This document shows, one piece after another, positions 1-8,947 of a stretch of 64,000 nt of DNA; position 1 is the first letter of the stretch; the number at the start of each line of letters is the position of its first letter. This stretch comes from Pseudarthrobacter sulfonivorans (GTDB lineage Bacteria; Actinomycetota; Actinomycetes; Actinomycetales; Micrococcaceae): positions 1 to 64,000 of the forward strand of contig NZ_JANFCZ010000012.1 of NCBI RefSeq assembly GCF_024391045.1, written 5' to 3'. The translations under genes were made by a program, and so were the position numbers. The notes below the pieces were generated by a model. That model was given only the letters and a program-made list of their open reading frames with translations, was not told the origin of the DNA and did no database searches.

Positions 1-308
1 TCATCGCTGATCTGCCGGCGCAACTGCGGCACGGTTATGAGGTTCAGGAGCTGGCAGCCCGCGTTGCCGCGTGCTCGGACCGGGTGGGCCGGGTTCTTGC
101 CGGCTTCCGGGAAATCCAGCTGCTGGAGTGGCAGTCACCGGCCGGGCGGGCCTACCGCGATTCAGTTGCCCTCCAAGAGGTCCAGCTGGGCAGGGCGCGG
201 GGGGTGATTGAGGACGCCCTGACGGCGGTGCACCGCTACGCGCAGGAAGTTGCCTCCGCTCCGGCCTCCCCGGTGGTTCCGGCGGGACAGTTCCCATGGC
301 CGAGGTAA
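1..308 (+). CDS. WXG100-like secretion-substrate protein, 5' end cut by window
   Basis: The reading frame is open from base 3 to the TAA at 306-308, so the start lies outside the window; about 101 C-terminal residues are visible. The segment is almost wholly helical and carries an EWQSPAGRAYRD motif resembling the W-x-G/S turn of WXG100/ESAT-6-like proteins, followed by an Ala/Pro-rich tail. It overlaps the next gene's start by 13 bp, so the two are probably translationally coupled and work together. The WXG100 assignment is by motif only. No ESX ATPase or membrane component is visible in the window. Confidence 0.6.
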   Translation, partial: IADLPAQLRHGYEVQELAARVAACSDRVGRVLAGFREIQLLEWQSPAGRAYRDSVALQEVQLGRARGVIEDALTAVHRYAQEVASAPASPVVPAGQFPWPR

Positions 309-1678
309 CCCCGTCCGGTAGCGGTGGACCGCTCCGGCTGTCCGGCCCCGCCTTGGACGGCGGCATGCAAATCCGGGGCGGCATTGGCGGCATCACCTTC
401 CAGCTGGAGGAACTCGTGGGCGGCGCGGAGAAGCTGGACCTTCTGGCGGATGAGCTGACGGCGGTGGAAACCGTGGTGCAGCGGATCCAGAACAATCTGG
501 GGCCCTACCGCCTTGACCAGGCGGTCGCATGGACGGAGGCCATGTCCTCGCTGACCCGGTCCTGTGCCGGCATCCGGACCGTCCGCACAGAGCTGCAGGC
601 AATCAGCAGCCAGGTCCGCGACAGTAAACGGGACTACGAGGCTGCGGAGGCGGTGACCGGCCTCTTTGCGAACATGGGCATTCCGTCGCTCGCTGACTTT
701 GAGCATGTCCGCCTGGACGATCCTCTGTGGCCGGACCTTCGCGGCACGGATCTGGTGCTGCGCAACGTGGTGAAAGCCAAACGCGAAATCCTGGGCATCG
801 CGGAAGCCGCCTTTCCCGCGCTGAAACCCCGCCGCATCGTGGTGGACCGGAAGGAGAGCCTGCCCGTTGACTTCGATGGATCCCCGGCTGCCCTCCTTGA
901 AAGAGCGCGGATCGTCGATGCGAGGGGCCCCGGCTACATGGAAGTCATCGAAACGGTTTCGGACGGACAAAAGGCCTACGTTGTGGTCATCCCGGGCACC
1001 CAGGCCGGTGGTGATATCGGAGGAGCGAACCCGTTCGATGTGGCAGGCATCGCCGAAGCCGTGGGGCATGGATCCGCCGAGGTAAACATTGCCGTGCGGG
1101 CCGCGCTGCAGGACGCCGGGGCGGAGCGCGGTGCAGCGGTGGTGGCGGTCGGATACAGCCAGGGCGGGATCCATGCCATGAACCTGGCGGCCGACCCCCT
1201 GTTCCGTTCTGAGTACGACATGAAGTACGTACTCACGGCGGGGTCACCGGTTGGCGGCATTGACGTGCCCGGGGATGTCAGCGCCCTGCATTTTGAGCAT
1301 CGCCAGGACGCGGTGCCCGGAGCGGACGGAACAGCCAACCCGGACGCCCGCAACAGGGTAACCGTGACGCTTCTGGACCAGGTGAGAACGCCGGACGGTG
1401 AGGATGTTGGCCTCGGCCCGGGTCATCGGCTCGCCAATTACCAGGAAGCGGCCCGGCTGGCCTCAGCCAGTGACGACCCCACCCTGAGTCATTCAACAGC
1501 TGTCCTTGCCGGGGTCCTGGGGGCAGGCGGCACCGCGACGGCCACCCGCTACGCCATGACCCGGACCCCCGCCGAAAAATTGAGTGCGCCCGGTCCACGG
1601 CTGCAGCCCGCCCAAGCCCCCTCTTCGCCGAAGTCAGAATCGGACCGCCAGGCTGCAACAGGAAGGATGCAAGGTTGA
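296..1678 (+). CDS. Alpha/beta-hydrolase (lipase-like) with WXG/LXG-like helical N-terminus
   Basis: This 460-residue protein has two parts. Residues about 30-125 are helical and heptad-like, similar to the N-termini of type VII secreted proteins. Residues about 210-430 form an alpha/beta-hydrolase with a nucleophile elbow GYSQG (S288 the likely nucleophile), preceded by VVIPGTQ, a typical strand-oxyanion segment. The C-terminal 50 residues are Pro/Ser-rich and look disordered. No signal peptide is present, which suits ESX-type export or a cytosolic role. Its ATG lies inside the end of the upstream WXG-like gene (13-bp overlap). It is probably an esterase or lipase; the substrate is unknown, and a toxin-like effector role is only inference. 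Confidence 0.7.
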   Translation: MAEVTPSGSGGPLRLSGPALDGGMQIRGGIGGITFQLEELVGGAEKLDLLADELTAVETVVQRIQNNLGPYRLDQAVAWTEAMSSLTRSCAGIRTVRTELQAISSQVRDSKRDYEAAEAVTGLFANMGIPSLADFEHVRLDDPLWPDLRGTDLVLRNVVKAKREILGIAEAAFPALKPRRIVVDRKESLPVDFDGSPAALLERARIVDARGPGYMEVIETVSDGQKAYVVVIPGTQAGGDIGGANPFDVAGIAEAVGHGSAEVNIAVRAALQDAGAERGAAVVAVGYSQGGIHAMNLAADPLFRSEYDMKYVLTAGSPVGGIDVPGDVSALHFEHRQDAVPGADGTANPDARNRVTVTLLDQVRTPDGEDVGLGPGHRLANYQEAARLASASDDPTLSHSTAVLAGVLGAGGTATATRYAMTRTPAEKLSAPGPRLQPAQAPSSPKSESDRQAATGRMQG

Positions 1679-1723
1679 GGCGCCGCCGCACGCGGGACGG
1701 CGGACGGTCGGCCGGGGAAAGGG

Positions 1724-1743
1724 GCCTGCGCATCAGCGCAGGC
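1724..1743. terminator. Bidirectional hairpin between convergent genes
   Basis: Eight-base-pair perfect stem GCCTGCGC / GCGCAGGC with an ATCA loop, lying between the hydrolase stop (1678) and the stop of the convergent holin-like gene (1745). There is no T-tract, as is common in high-GC actinobacteria. Confidence 0.5.
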
Positions 1744-1744
1744 G

Positions 1745-2173
1745 CTAACCCCTGCGGCCGCCCGGGACCCTGCCCGCCACCAGGGAGATTAGCGTGATGA
1801 TGATGGCCGCGAGGACGGCCGTCCAGAAGAACGAGTCGATGGTGAAATGCACGGGCGTGTAACTGCTGAGCCAGGACGTCAGGTACAGCATGGCGGCGTT
1901 GATGACAATCGTAAAAAGGCCCAGTGTGAGGATGGTGATGGGCAGGGACAGGAGGCTGACCAGCGGACGCACAAACGCGTTCACCACACCGAAGATCAGT
2001 CCGATAAACAGGTAGGCCAGGATGATGCCGATGGTCTCCGTGCCCTGCGTTACTCCCGATTTGGCCACAGCCTCGGTAGTGGCAGAAGTGGAGATATCGA
2101 GGCCCGGCAATATCCAGCTGGCAATCCAAAGGGCCAGCCCGTTGATCAGGACCCGAACAATGAAGGAGCGCAT
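1745..2173 (-). CDS. Phage holin family (PF04020-like) four-TM membrane protein
   Basis: A 142-residue integral membrane protein with about four hydrophobic segments (around residues 5-22, 45-65, 72-100 and 118-136). The central NAFVRPLVSLLSLPITILTLG stretch is typical of the 'mycobacterial four-TM phage holin' family, which is widespread in bacterial chromosomes and not linked to prophages. It diverges from the aminotransferase gene at 2256, with about 80 bp between the starts. Its function is unknown; the family name reflects topology and not proven holin activity. There are no phage genes nearby. Confidence 0.8.
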   Translation of the reverse strand: MRSFIVRVLINGLALWIASWILPGLDISTSATTEAVAKSGVTQGTETIGIILAYLFIGLIFGVVNAFVRPLVSLLSLPITILTLGLFTIVINAAMLYLTSWLSSYTPVHFTIDSFFWTAVLAAIIITLISLVAGRVPGGRRG

Positions 2174-2255
2174 GCCTTCATGCTGTCACACCGTCCATTG
2201 AGCACGGTGGCGCAGGCCGGCGCCGCCCCGCTGTGCGAGAAGTAGGCTAGTTTGC

Positions 2256-3374
2256 ATGACGTCATCAGAGATCCTGCCCGGGGAGATCCGGCCACGCCCC
2301 GTGGTGGGCCGGCTTCCCCGCTACGCCGCAGGAAAGCCCCCCGCCGCCGTGGCAGGGCTGGCCAGCTACAAACTCTCCTCCAACGAGAACCCGCTCCCGC
2401 CGCTCCCGGCAGTGCTGGCAGCCATCGCCAACCAGGCGGACTTCAACCGTTACCCGGACCCCCTCAGCAGCAAACTGCGCGGCGCGCTCGCCGAGTTCCT
2501 GGACGTCCCCGCGGAGGACATTGTCACCGGCGCCGGAAGCCTGGGTGCCCTCAACCAGCTTCTGTCCACCTTCGCCGGGCAGAACGACGACGGCAAAGCC
2601 GACGAAGTCATCTACGCGTGGCGCTCCTTCGAGGCCTACCCCATCAGTGTTGGCCTGGCGGGCGCGGAAAGCGTCCGGATTCCCCTGCTGGCGGACGGCC
2701 GGCATGACCTCGCGGCCATGGCCGCCGCCGTCACCGTCCGCACCAGGGTCATCCTGCTCTGCACGCCGAATAACCCGACCGGCCCCATCCTGACCGCCGC
2801 CGAAACCGAACGGTTCATCCAGGCTGTCCCGGCGGACATCGTGGTGGTCATCGATGAGGCCTACCTGGAGTTCGTCCGCGCCGATGATGCGGTGGACGGC
2901 ATCGCCCTGTACCGGAAATACCCCAATGTGGTGGTGCTCCGGACGTTCTCCAAGGCCCACGGACTCGCCGGCCTGAGGGTGGGGTACAGCGTCTCCCACC
3001 CGGCCCTGACCCAGTACCTGCGGGTTGCGGCCACGCCGTTCTCCGTGTCACAGATCGCCGAACAGGCGGCAATCGTTTCCCTTCAGAATTACCCCCAGGT
3101 TGTAGAAAGGGTACAAAGCATCGTGGACGAACGGGACCGGGTCACCGCCGGGCTGCGGGCGCTGGGTTGGTTTGTTCCCGAAGCGCAGGGCAATTTTGTG
3201 TGGCTGGATCTGGGCGACAACAGTGCGGACTTCGCCGAGTTGGCGGGAGAGCAGGCGCTGTCGGTGCGTGCATTTGGCGACGAGGGTGTCCGGGTCAGCA
3301 TCGGCGAACCGGAAGCGAACAGCCGGTTTCTGACGCTCTGTGCGAACTATACAAAGCCGCCACGGCGTTCCTAG
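2256..3374 (+). CDS. hisC: Histidinol-phosphate / aromatic amino acid aminotransferase (HisC-Pat type)
   Basis: A 372-residue fold-type I PLP aminotransferase of subgroup I-beta. It shows SNENP (residues 42-46), YAWRSFEAY, TPNNPTG (170-176), the DEAY segment (200-203) and FSKAHGLAGLR, with K233 as the Schiff-base lysine. These signatures fit HisC or the closely related aromatic aminotransferase Pat/HisC2. No histidine operon is adjacent, so this is probably the stand-alone paralogue that transaminates phenylpyruvate or histidinol phosphate. It is followed by an intergenic palindrome and then the oxoacid dehydrogenase operon. The family call is firm; the exact substrate is uncertain. Confidence 0.85.
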   Translation: MTSSEILPGEIRPRPVVGRLPRYAAGKPPAAVAGLASYKLSSNENPLPPLPAVLAAIANQADFNRYPDPLSSKLRGALAEFLDVPAEDIVTGAGSLGALNQLLSTFAGQNDDGKADEVIYAWRSFEAYPISVGLAGAESVRIPLLADGRHDLAAMAAAVTVRTRVILLCTPNNPTGPILTAAETERFIQAVPADIVVVIDEAYLEFVRADDAVDGIALYRKYPNVVVLRTFSKAHGLAGLRVGYSVSHPALTQYLRVAATPFSVSQIAEQAAIVSLQNYPQVVERVQSIVDERDRVTAGLRALGWFVPEAQGNFVWLDLGDNSADFAELAGEQALSVRAFGDEGVRVSIGEPEANSRFLTLCANYTKPPRRS

Positions 3375-3434
3375 CGCTTAACGTGCGCTTGGACCAGGAC
3401 CTACTAAAGATAAAGTAAGGACCAGTAAGCCAAT

Positions 3435-3476
3435 ATATATGCCGCTAAAGGAATGCATGCCTTTAGCGGCATATAT
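3435..3476. promoter_or_regulatory. AT-rich 17-bp perfect inverted repeat upstream of the 2-oxoacid dehydrogenase operon
   Basis: Arms 3435-3451 and 3460-3476 are perfectly complementary (ATATATGCCGCTAAAGG) around an 8-nt loop. It lies 61 bp after the hisC stop and 47 bp before the E1alpha ATG. It could be the hisC terminator, although no T-tract follows, or an operator for the downstream operon. Its AT content is far above the surroundings. Confidence 0.5.
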
Positions 3477-3523
3477 CCCAGCGACATTGCAACGCATCCG
3501 GATGCGGCAAGCGAGGAGACGGT

Positions 3524-4819
3524 ATGGGCGCCACACATTTGCCCTCCACCGAGTTCGACGGTACAGCGGTAGACGACCAGCTCGAGGCCGAAGCAGAGGC
3601 CCGCCTGGGGGCCCCCGCCGAGCCCATGGTGCAACTGTTGGCGCCCGACGGGACACTGGGCACCGACCCGGTTTTCTCAACATATGCAGACCGGCTGGAT
3701 GCGGAACAGCTCCGTGGCTTTTACGCCGATATGGCCAAGATCCGCCGGTTTGACGTTGAGGCAACTGCCCTTCAACGCCAAGGCCGGCTGGCGCTCTGGG
3801 TCCCGCTCACCGGGCAGGAAGCGGCGCAAATCGGCTCGGGCCGCGCCAGCCAGCCGCAGGACTACATCTTCCCCACGTACCGCGAACACGGTGTGGCCCT
3901 GACGCGCAATGTGGACCTCGCCGAGCTCCTCCGCCAGTTCGGCGGCGTGTCCAACGGCGGCTGGAACCCCAAGGACACCAATTTCCACCTCTACACCCTT
4001 GTCCTCGCCGCACAGACGCCGCACGCCGTCGGCTACGCGATGGGCATCCAGCGCGACCAGAAACTGGCGGCCGCGGAGGCGGACCGCCCCGCGGAGCCGA
4101 AGGCAGCCGTGATGGTGTATTTCGGCGACGGGGCAAGTTCGGAAGGCGACGTCCACGAGTCCATGGTGTTCGCCTCCTCCTATGACGCACCCGTGGTGTT
4201 CTTCTGCCAGAACAATCACTGGGCCATCTCCGTCCCCAGCTCGGTGCAGACCCGCATTCCGCTGTCCAACCGCGCCAAAGGCTACGGCTTTCCGGGCATC
4301 CGTGTGGACGGCAACGATGTCATTGCCGTCCACGCCGTCACCGAATGGGCCCTGGAGCGGGCGCGGGAGGGCCACGGCCCGGTGCTGATCGAGGCCTTTA
4401 CCTACCGGGTCGGCGCGCACACAACGGCCGATGACCCCACGAAGTACCGGGAATCCTCCGAGGAATCCCTGTGGCGGGCCAAGGACCCGCTGGACCGCCT
4501 CGAAAAGTACCTCCGCACCCAAGGACTTGCCGATGACGCATTCTTCGCGCAGGTCAAGGCCGATGGCGACGAACTCGCCGCCTATGTCCGCAAAACAACC
4601 CACGATCTCCAGACCCCGGATATCCGGACCGCTTTCGCCAACACCTACGTCGAGGCCCACCCTCTGGTAGCGGAGGAGCTGGCCTGGTTCGAGGAGTACA
4701 GCGCCGGCTTCGTCGACGAAGCGGAAGGCGGCCACCCGGAAGGCGGCCACCCGGAAGGCAGCCACCCGGAGGGCGCCGGCACGGAAGACGACGAAGCAGC
4801 GACAGGAGTGGCCCGCTGA
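3524..4819 (+). CDS. bkdA: Branched-chain 2-oxoacid dehydrogenase E1 alpha subunit
   Basis: The 431-residue thiamine-diphosphate-dependent E1 alpha chain. The ThDP/Mg motif GDGASSEGD begins at residue 201 and ends in the QNN at 229-231. PTYREHG (117-123) and the LTGQEA segment (95-100) are typical of E1 alpha. It decarboxylates a 2-oxoacid and passes the acyl group to the E2 lipoyl arm. Clustering with E1 beta and E2 without E3 suits BkdAB-type BCKDH more than PDH, which in actinobacteria uses AceE. The C-terminus has a tandem GGHPE-type repeat not expected in the family. Its TGA overlaps the next ATG (TGATG), indicating translational coupling. Confidence 0.88.
   Translation: MGATHLPSTEFDGTAVDDQLEAEAEARLGAPAEPMVQLLAPDGTLGTDPVFSTYADRLDAEQLRGFYADMAKIRRFDVEATALQRQGRLALWVPLTGQEAAQIGSGRASQPQDYIFPTYREHGVALTRNVDLAELLRQFGGVSNGGWNPKDTNFHLYTLVLAAQTPHAVGYAMGIQRDQKLAAAEADRPAEPKAAVMVYFGDGASSEGDVHESMVFASSYDAPVVFFCQNNHWAISVPSSVQTRIPLSNRAKGYGFPGIRVDGNDVIAVHAVTEWALERAREGHGPVLIEAFTYRVGAHTTADDPTKYRESSEESLWRAKDPLDRLEKYLRTQGLADDAFFAQVKADGDELAAYVRKTTHDLQTPDIRTAFANTYVEAHPLVAEELAWFEEYSAGFVDEAEGGHPEGGHPEGSHPEGAGTEDDEAATGVAR
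4724..4768 (+). repeat. Three-copy 15-bp in-frame tandem repeat in the E1 alpha C-terminus
   Basis: GAAGGCGGCCACCCG is repeated at 4724, 4739 and 4754 (third copy with one change), encoding EGGHP, EGGHP, EGSHP, then EG. The unit is a multiple of three, so copy-number changes keep the frame. Confidence 0.9.
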
Positions 4820-5799
4820 TGACCACCATGACCATAGCCAAGGCCATCAACGAGGGCCTGCGCGCCACCTTGGACAATAACCCCCGTTCGCTGCTCATGG
4901 GCGAGGACATCGGAGCCCTGGGCGGCGTTTACCGCGTCACCGACGGCCTGCTGGCAGAGTTCGGTGCGGACCGGGTGGTGGACACCCCGCTGGCCGAGTC
5001 CGGCATCATCGGCACCGCAATCGGCCTGGCCCTGCGCGGCTACCTGCCCGTCTGCGAGATCCAGTTCGACGGCTTTGTGTTCCCGGGCTTCAACCAGATC
5101 ACCACGCAGCTGGCCAAGATGCACTCCCGCAGCAGCGGCAACCTCACCGTGCCCGTGGTCATCCGTATCCCCTACGGCGGCGGCATTGGGTCCATTGAGC
5201 ACCATTCGGAATCACCGGAGGCGCTCTTCGCCCACACGCCGGGGTTGCGCATCATCACGCCGTCGAACGCCCATGACGCCTACTGGATGATCCGGCAGGC
5301 CGTCGAGTGCCAGGACCCCGTGATCTTTTTCGAACCGAAGCGCCGCTACTGGCTCAAGGGCGAGGTGGACACGGAATCCCCCGGGGGATCTGCCGACCCG
5401 TTCAAGGCACACGTGCTGCGGGAAGGCACCGACGCCACGGTGGTGGCGTACGGCCCCCTGGTGCCGGTAGCCCTCGCCGCTGCCGACGCCGCAGCTGAAG
5501 ACGGGCACAGCATCGAGGTCATCGACCTGCGCTCGATTTCCCCAATCGACTTCGACACCGTCACCGCCTCCGCCAAGAAGACCGGCCGGCTCGTCGTCGC
5601 TCACGAGGCCCCGACCTTCGGCGGCATCGGCGGCGAAATCGCCGCCCGGATCAGCGAACGCGCCTTCCTCTCGCTGGAGGCACCCGTGATCCGTGTCGGC
5701 GGCTTCCATATGCCCTACCCGGTGGCCAAGGTCGAGGAGGACTACCTTCCCGGCATCGACCGGATCCTCGAGGCGCTGGACCGCGCCTTGGCCTACTAG
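4819..5799 (+). CDS. bkdB: Branched-chain 2-oxoacid dehydrogenase E1 beta subunit
   Basis: A 326-residue transketolase-like E1 beta chain of normal family length. It begins with the ALRATL-type pyrimidine-binding region (MGEDIG at about residues 28-33), has [11 protein letters not shown] and the EIQFDGF segment, and ends with the transketolase C-domain ([21 protein letters not shown]). It forms the alpha2-beta2 E1 heterotetramer with the preceding gene and shares one base with its stop codon. The E2 gene follows 53 bp later. The E3 lipoamide dehydrogenase is not in the window. Confidence 0.9.
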   Translation: MTTMTIAKAINEGLRATLDNNPRSLLMGEDIGALGGVYRVTDGLLAEFGADRVVDTPLAESGIIGTAIGLALRGYLPVCEIQFDGFVFPGFNQITTQLAKMHSRSSGNLTVPVVIRIPYGGGIGSIEHHSESPEALFAHTPGLRIITPSNAHDAYWMIRQAVECQDPVIFFEPKRRYWLKGEVDTESPGGSADPFKAHVLREGTDATVVAYGPLVPVALAAADAAAEDGHSIEVIDLRSISPIDFDTVTASAKKTGRLVVAHEAPTFGGIGGEIAARISERAFLSLEAPVIRVGGFHMPYPVAKVEEDYLPGIDRILEALDRALAY

Positions 5800-5852
5800 G
5801 CACCCTGCCCCGCCTGCGCCCCGCCGCAAAACCCGTCGCAAAAGAGGACCCC

Positions 5853-7334
5853 ATGACTCTCAACAAGTTCAACCTGCCCGACGTGGGCGAAGGCCTCACC
5901 GAGGCGGAAATCGTGGCGTGGAAGGTCAAGCCCGGAGACAGTGTTGCCGTCAACGACGTCCTGTGCGAGATCGAGACCGCCAAGTCACTCGTCGAGCTGC
6001 CGTCCCCCTTCGCCGGCACCGTCACCGAACTGCTGGTCCCCGAGGGAGTGACCATCGACGTCGGCACTGCCATCATCAGCGTCTCGGATGCCGTCGTCGG
6101 TGACCCCACGCCCGCCGATGTTCCCGCTCCGGTCCAGCCGCTCTACGGCAAGCTTCCAACGCACGACGACGACACCTCCGCGGGTGCCCCGGCGGGCGGT
6201 CCGCTGGTGGGGTCGGGTCCCAAGGCGGACGCCGTCAAGCGGCGCCCGCGGAAGGCCTCGCCCGCCCTGGGCAGCCTGACGGTCAATGCCCCGGAGATCG
6301 AGCCTGTACAGCCCCACTCGCTGGCCGAAGTCACTGCAGCGCGGCAGTCCGCTGCGGGGGCAACCCGGCTCCCCGGAAGGGCCGTCGTCGTCGATACCCG
6401 GCCCACTCTCGGCGGCACCATTACCGGCCTGGTTAACCGCGTCCTGGCCAAGCCGCCGGTACGCAAAATTGCCCGCGACCTGGGAATCGACCTCGCCGAC
6501 GTGGTGGCCACGGGCTTCCGGGGCGAAGTCACGCGCGAGGACCTGGTCAGCTACCAGGCCCAGCGCGATGCCGAGCATGACAAGGCGGACGGCTTCTGGG
6601 GCACGGCGGGCAAGCCGCAGGACCAGCGGATCGAACGTATCCCCGTCAAGGGGGTCCGCAAGGCAACGGCCAAGGCCATGGTGGAGTCGGCCTTCGCAGC
6701 GCCGCACGTGAGCATCTTCGTTGACGTGGACGCCAGCCGCACCATGGAATTCGTCAAGCGGCTGAAGGCCTCACGCGACTTCGAGGGGATCAAAGTTTCG
6801 CCGCTGCTGATCCTGGCCAAGGCCGTCATCTGGGCCGCCGCCCGGAACCCCAGCGTCAACGCCACCTGGGTGGACAACGTGGACGGGACGGACACCGCTG
6901 AAATCCAGGTCAAGCACTACATGAACCTCGGCATCGCTGCGGCCACCCCGCGCGGGCTGATGGTGCCGAACATCAAGGACGCCCAGGACCTTTCGCTCAA
7001 GGAACTGGCCCTGGCGCTGAACAACCTGGCAACCACCGCCCGTGCGGGCAAGACGCAGCCCGCCGAAATGCAGGGCGGAACGCTGACCATCACCAACATC
7101 GGTGCACTCGGGATCGACACCGGGACGCCCATCATCAACCCCGGCGAAGTGGCCATCGTGGCTTTCGGAACCATCAAGCAGAAGCCGTGGGTCCTGGAGG
7201 GCGAGGTCATTCCGCGCTGGATCACCACACTCGGCGGTTCCTTCGACCACCGGGTGGTGGACGGCGACCTGTCGGCCCGCTTCATGGCCGACGTCGCCGC
7301 GATCCTCGAGGAGCCGGCGCTGCTGCTTGACTAG
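5853..7334 (+). CDS. bkdC: Dihydrolipoamide acyltransferase E2 of the 2-oxoacid dehydrogenase complex
   Basis: A 493-residue E2 core. Residues 1-80 form one lipoyl domain with ETAKS (K44 the lipoylated lysine). A long Pro/Ala linker follows. A peripheral-subunit-binding domain lies at about 201-234 ([18 protein letters not shown]), and the catalytic acyltransferase domain runs from about 265 to the end with DHRVVDG (H466 and D470 catalytic). One lipoyl domain and this spacing are typical of BCKDH E2. A GAGG ribosome binding site precedes the ATG. The stop region overlaps the proposed TTG start of the next gene. Confidence 0.9.
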   Translation: MTLNKFNLPDVGEGLTEAEIVAWKVKPGDSVAVNDVLCEIETAKSLVELPSPFAGTVTELLVPEGVTIDVGTAIISVSDAVVGDPTPADVPAPVQPLYGKLPTHDDDTSAGAPAGGPLVGSGPKADAVKRRPRKASPALGSLTVNAPEIEPVQPHSLAEVTAARQSAAGATRLPGRAVVVDTRPTLGGTITGLVNRVLAKPPVRKIARDLGIDLADVVATGFRGEVTREDLVSYQAQRDAEHDKADGFWGTAGKPQDQRIERIPVKGVRKATAKAMVESAFAAPHVSIFVDVDASRTMEFVKRLKASRDFEGIKVSPLLILAKAVIWAAARNPSVNATWVDNVDGTDTAEIQVKHYMNLGIAAATPRGLMVPNIKDAQDLSLKELALALNNLATTARAGKTQPAEMQGGTLTITNIGALGIDTGTPIINPGEVAIVAFGTIKQKPWVLEGEVIPRWITTLGGSFDHRVVDGDLSARFMADVAAILEEPALLLD

Positions 7335-7956
7335 GGATTCCAGGGCTGCGGACCCGGCCGCGGTCCGCGCCAGGAACCGGGCCGCCAGGTGGGTGACTGA
7401 GGCGTTCCAGCCGCCGGTGGTGGTGACGCTGCAATTGCTCCTCAGCCCCGTGATTGAGCCGGGTTTCCCGGGAACCGTGGGCTACGGCGCACTTGCTGCG
7501 CTGTTTGTCTGTGTGCTGCCCCTGTGCGTGCTGCTCATCCTGGTACGGCTGGGCAAGGTCACGGACCACCACGTCAGTGACCGCCGCCAGCGTGCGCCCG
7601 TGCTGCTCATGGCGCTGGCTTCCGTCATCGCCGGGTTGGTGGTGTTGACTGCTGTCGGGTCGCCGCGCAGCGTCGTGGTCATGGTCCTCGGCATCGTGGC
7701 CGGCATCGTGATGCTGGCCGCCGTCAGCCCGTTCTGGAAAATCAGCGGGCACGCGGCCGCCGTGTCATCGGCGGCAATCATCACCGTGCTCATGCTCGGC
7801 CCGGCCTGGCTGCCGCTCCTGGTGCTGATTCCGGCTGTTGGCTGGTCCAGGGTGGTCCTGCGCGCCCACACACTCGCGCAGGTGGTGGCGGGCTCCCTGT
7901 TCGGCGGCCTGGTAATGGCCGGACTGTGGGTGCTCCTGCGGGGCTGGCTCCTCTAG
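7327..7956 (+). CDS. PAP2-superfamily membrane protein
   Basis: About 209 residues with five to six hydrophobic helices. Near the C-terminus [11 protein letters not shown] and [13 protein letters not shown] resemble motifs 2 and 3 of PAP2-type phosphatases (SGH, SR-x5-H); motif 1 is poorly formed (DRRQRAP). A lipid-phosphate phosphatase role is therefore plausible but activity is doubtful. The frame is open far upstream inside the E2 gene, so the start is uncertain. TTG 7327 (8-bp overlap with E2) keeps the RWVTEAFQP segment; GTG 7393 is the alternative. It is probably cotranscribed with the oxoacid dehydrogenase genes. Confidence 0.7.
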   Translation: MTRDSRAADPAAVRARNRAARWVTEAFQPPVVVTLQLLLSPVIEPGFPGTVGYGALAALFVCVLPLCVLLILVRLGKVTDHHVSDRRQRAPVLLMALASVIAGLVVLTAVGSPRSVVVMVLGIVAGIVMLAAVSPFWKISGHAAAVSSAAIITVLMLGPAWLPLLVLIPAVGWSRVVLRAHTLAQVVAGSLFGGLVMAGLWVLLRGWLL

Positions 7957-7966
7957 CCGCCGGCCG

Positions 7967-8314
7967 TCAGAATCCGTAAGCGGAGTACGCCGTGAGCATC
8001 TCGAGCAATTCGGGGGTGCCCGCCCACGTTTCGTGCAGGGCCGCGGATGCTCCGAAGAGCAGGCCGCCGAGGACCACGGCGACGGTGGAGATGCCGGCGA
8101 AGAACTTCCAGTCCCCGCGCAGGACGCTCCGGAGGGTTTCCGGCAGGCGGAGGTCCGGCGAGATGAGATTGGGGGCGGTGTCTACGGACCCGTCATCCAG
8201 GAGCGCAATAACCCGGCCCTTGCCATGGTCCACGCGCATGGAACAGATGTGGTTGCCGTGGCGGGCCAGGAGGATGTCGTGGCCAACGAGCTGGCGGCGC
8301 TGGAGAGTAGGCAA
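7967..8314 (-). CDS. Small hypothetical protein with one C-terminal membrane segment
   Basis: About 115 residues from a TTG at 8314, preceded by an AGGGG-like site; longer upstream starts are open but read poorly. The N-terminal half is polar (LVGHDILLARHGNHIC) and the C-terminal half has one helix (FAGISTVAVVLGGLLFGA). I do not recognise the family. It converges with the PAP2-like gene, with 10 bp between the stops. Confidence 0.5.
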   Translation of the reverse strand: MPTLQRRQLVGHDILLARHGNHICSMRVDHGKGRVIALLDDGSVDTAPNLISPDLRLPETLRSVLRGDWKFFAGISTVAVVLGGLLFGASAALHETWAGTPELLEMLTAYSAYGF

Positions 8315-8417
8315 GGGGGCCCCTTTGGCAGAAGTGGAGAGAAATTGTCCGCTCCGTTGGGGGCCCTTCCATTTTATCGTCCAATGCCGGCCGAAACCGG
8401 CCCTCAGGGGGTGAGAA

Positions 8418-8469
8418 CGGACACCATGCACGGGCGCTGTGGCCGGTGCATGGTGTCCGGCTGCCCGTC
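8418..8469 (-). terminator. Rho-independent-like hairpin after the usp gene
   Basis: Perfect 14-bp arms CGGACACCATGCAC / GTGCATGGTGTCCG (8418-8431 and 8456-8469) overlap the stop codon of the universal stress protein gene. Confidence 0.7.
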
Positions 8470-8896
8470 AGTCGGCGTCGTAGGTGTTGGCGATGTAGAC
8501 GTCGCAGGTTGCGTTGTGCGCCACGCTGTTGGCGACGCTGCCCAGCACGCGGCCGATGCCGCGCATCCGGCGGTTTCCCACCACGATCATCCGGGCGCCC
8601 AGGCGTTCGGCCTCATTGATCAGGGCTTCTGCCGGCTTGCCGCGGGCGGCCGAGTAGGTCACCGCGACGCTGCCGGCGAGGGCCTCTGCCACTGTTTTGG
8701 CCACCTGCTCGGCGCCGTCGGCGTCCGATACGATCCACCGGTCGCTGCCGGAACCGAAAACTTCAGTGCGGTCGCTGTCGAAGGCTGAGACAACGTGCAG
8801 CGAGGCGCCCGTGGCGACGGCAAGATCCCGCGCCGATTCGGCCGCTTTCTTCGCCGTTCCGCTGCCGTCAACCCCCACAACAATAATTCCGCTCAT
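8468..8896 (-). CDS. Universal stress protein (UspA family)
   Basis: A 142-residue single Usp domain. The N-terminal IIVVGVDGS strand and the C-terminal ATP-binding pattern VVGNRRMRGIGRVLGSVANSV (G-x2-G-x9-G-S) are complete, so it likely binds ATP. The ATG at 8896 has AAGGAG eight bases upstream; an in-frame GTG at 8905 is less likely. Monocistronic. It probably acts in general stress or dormancy physiology; the specific role cannot be read from sequence. Confidence 0.88.
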   Translation of the reverse strand: MSGIIVVGVDGSGTAKKAAESARDLAVATGASLHVVSAFDSDRTEVFGSGSDRWIVSDADGAEQVAKTVAEALAGSVAVTYSAARGKPAEALINEAERLGARMIVVGNRRMRGIGRVLGSVANSVAHNATCDVYIANTYDAD

Positions 8897-8947
8897 GCTT
8901 TGCACTCCTTGTTCGAGATGAAGTTGGCCTACTCAGTCCGGCCTACG

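Noticed and set aside
1745-2173. Phage holin family gene as a prophage marker
   Set aside because: No integrase, terminase, capsid or attachment site is near; the family is a common chromosomal membrane protein.
7102-7326. Upstream extension of the PAP2-like ORF
   Set aside because: It lies inside the E2 coding region in a different frame; the protein features begin after 7327.
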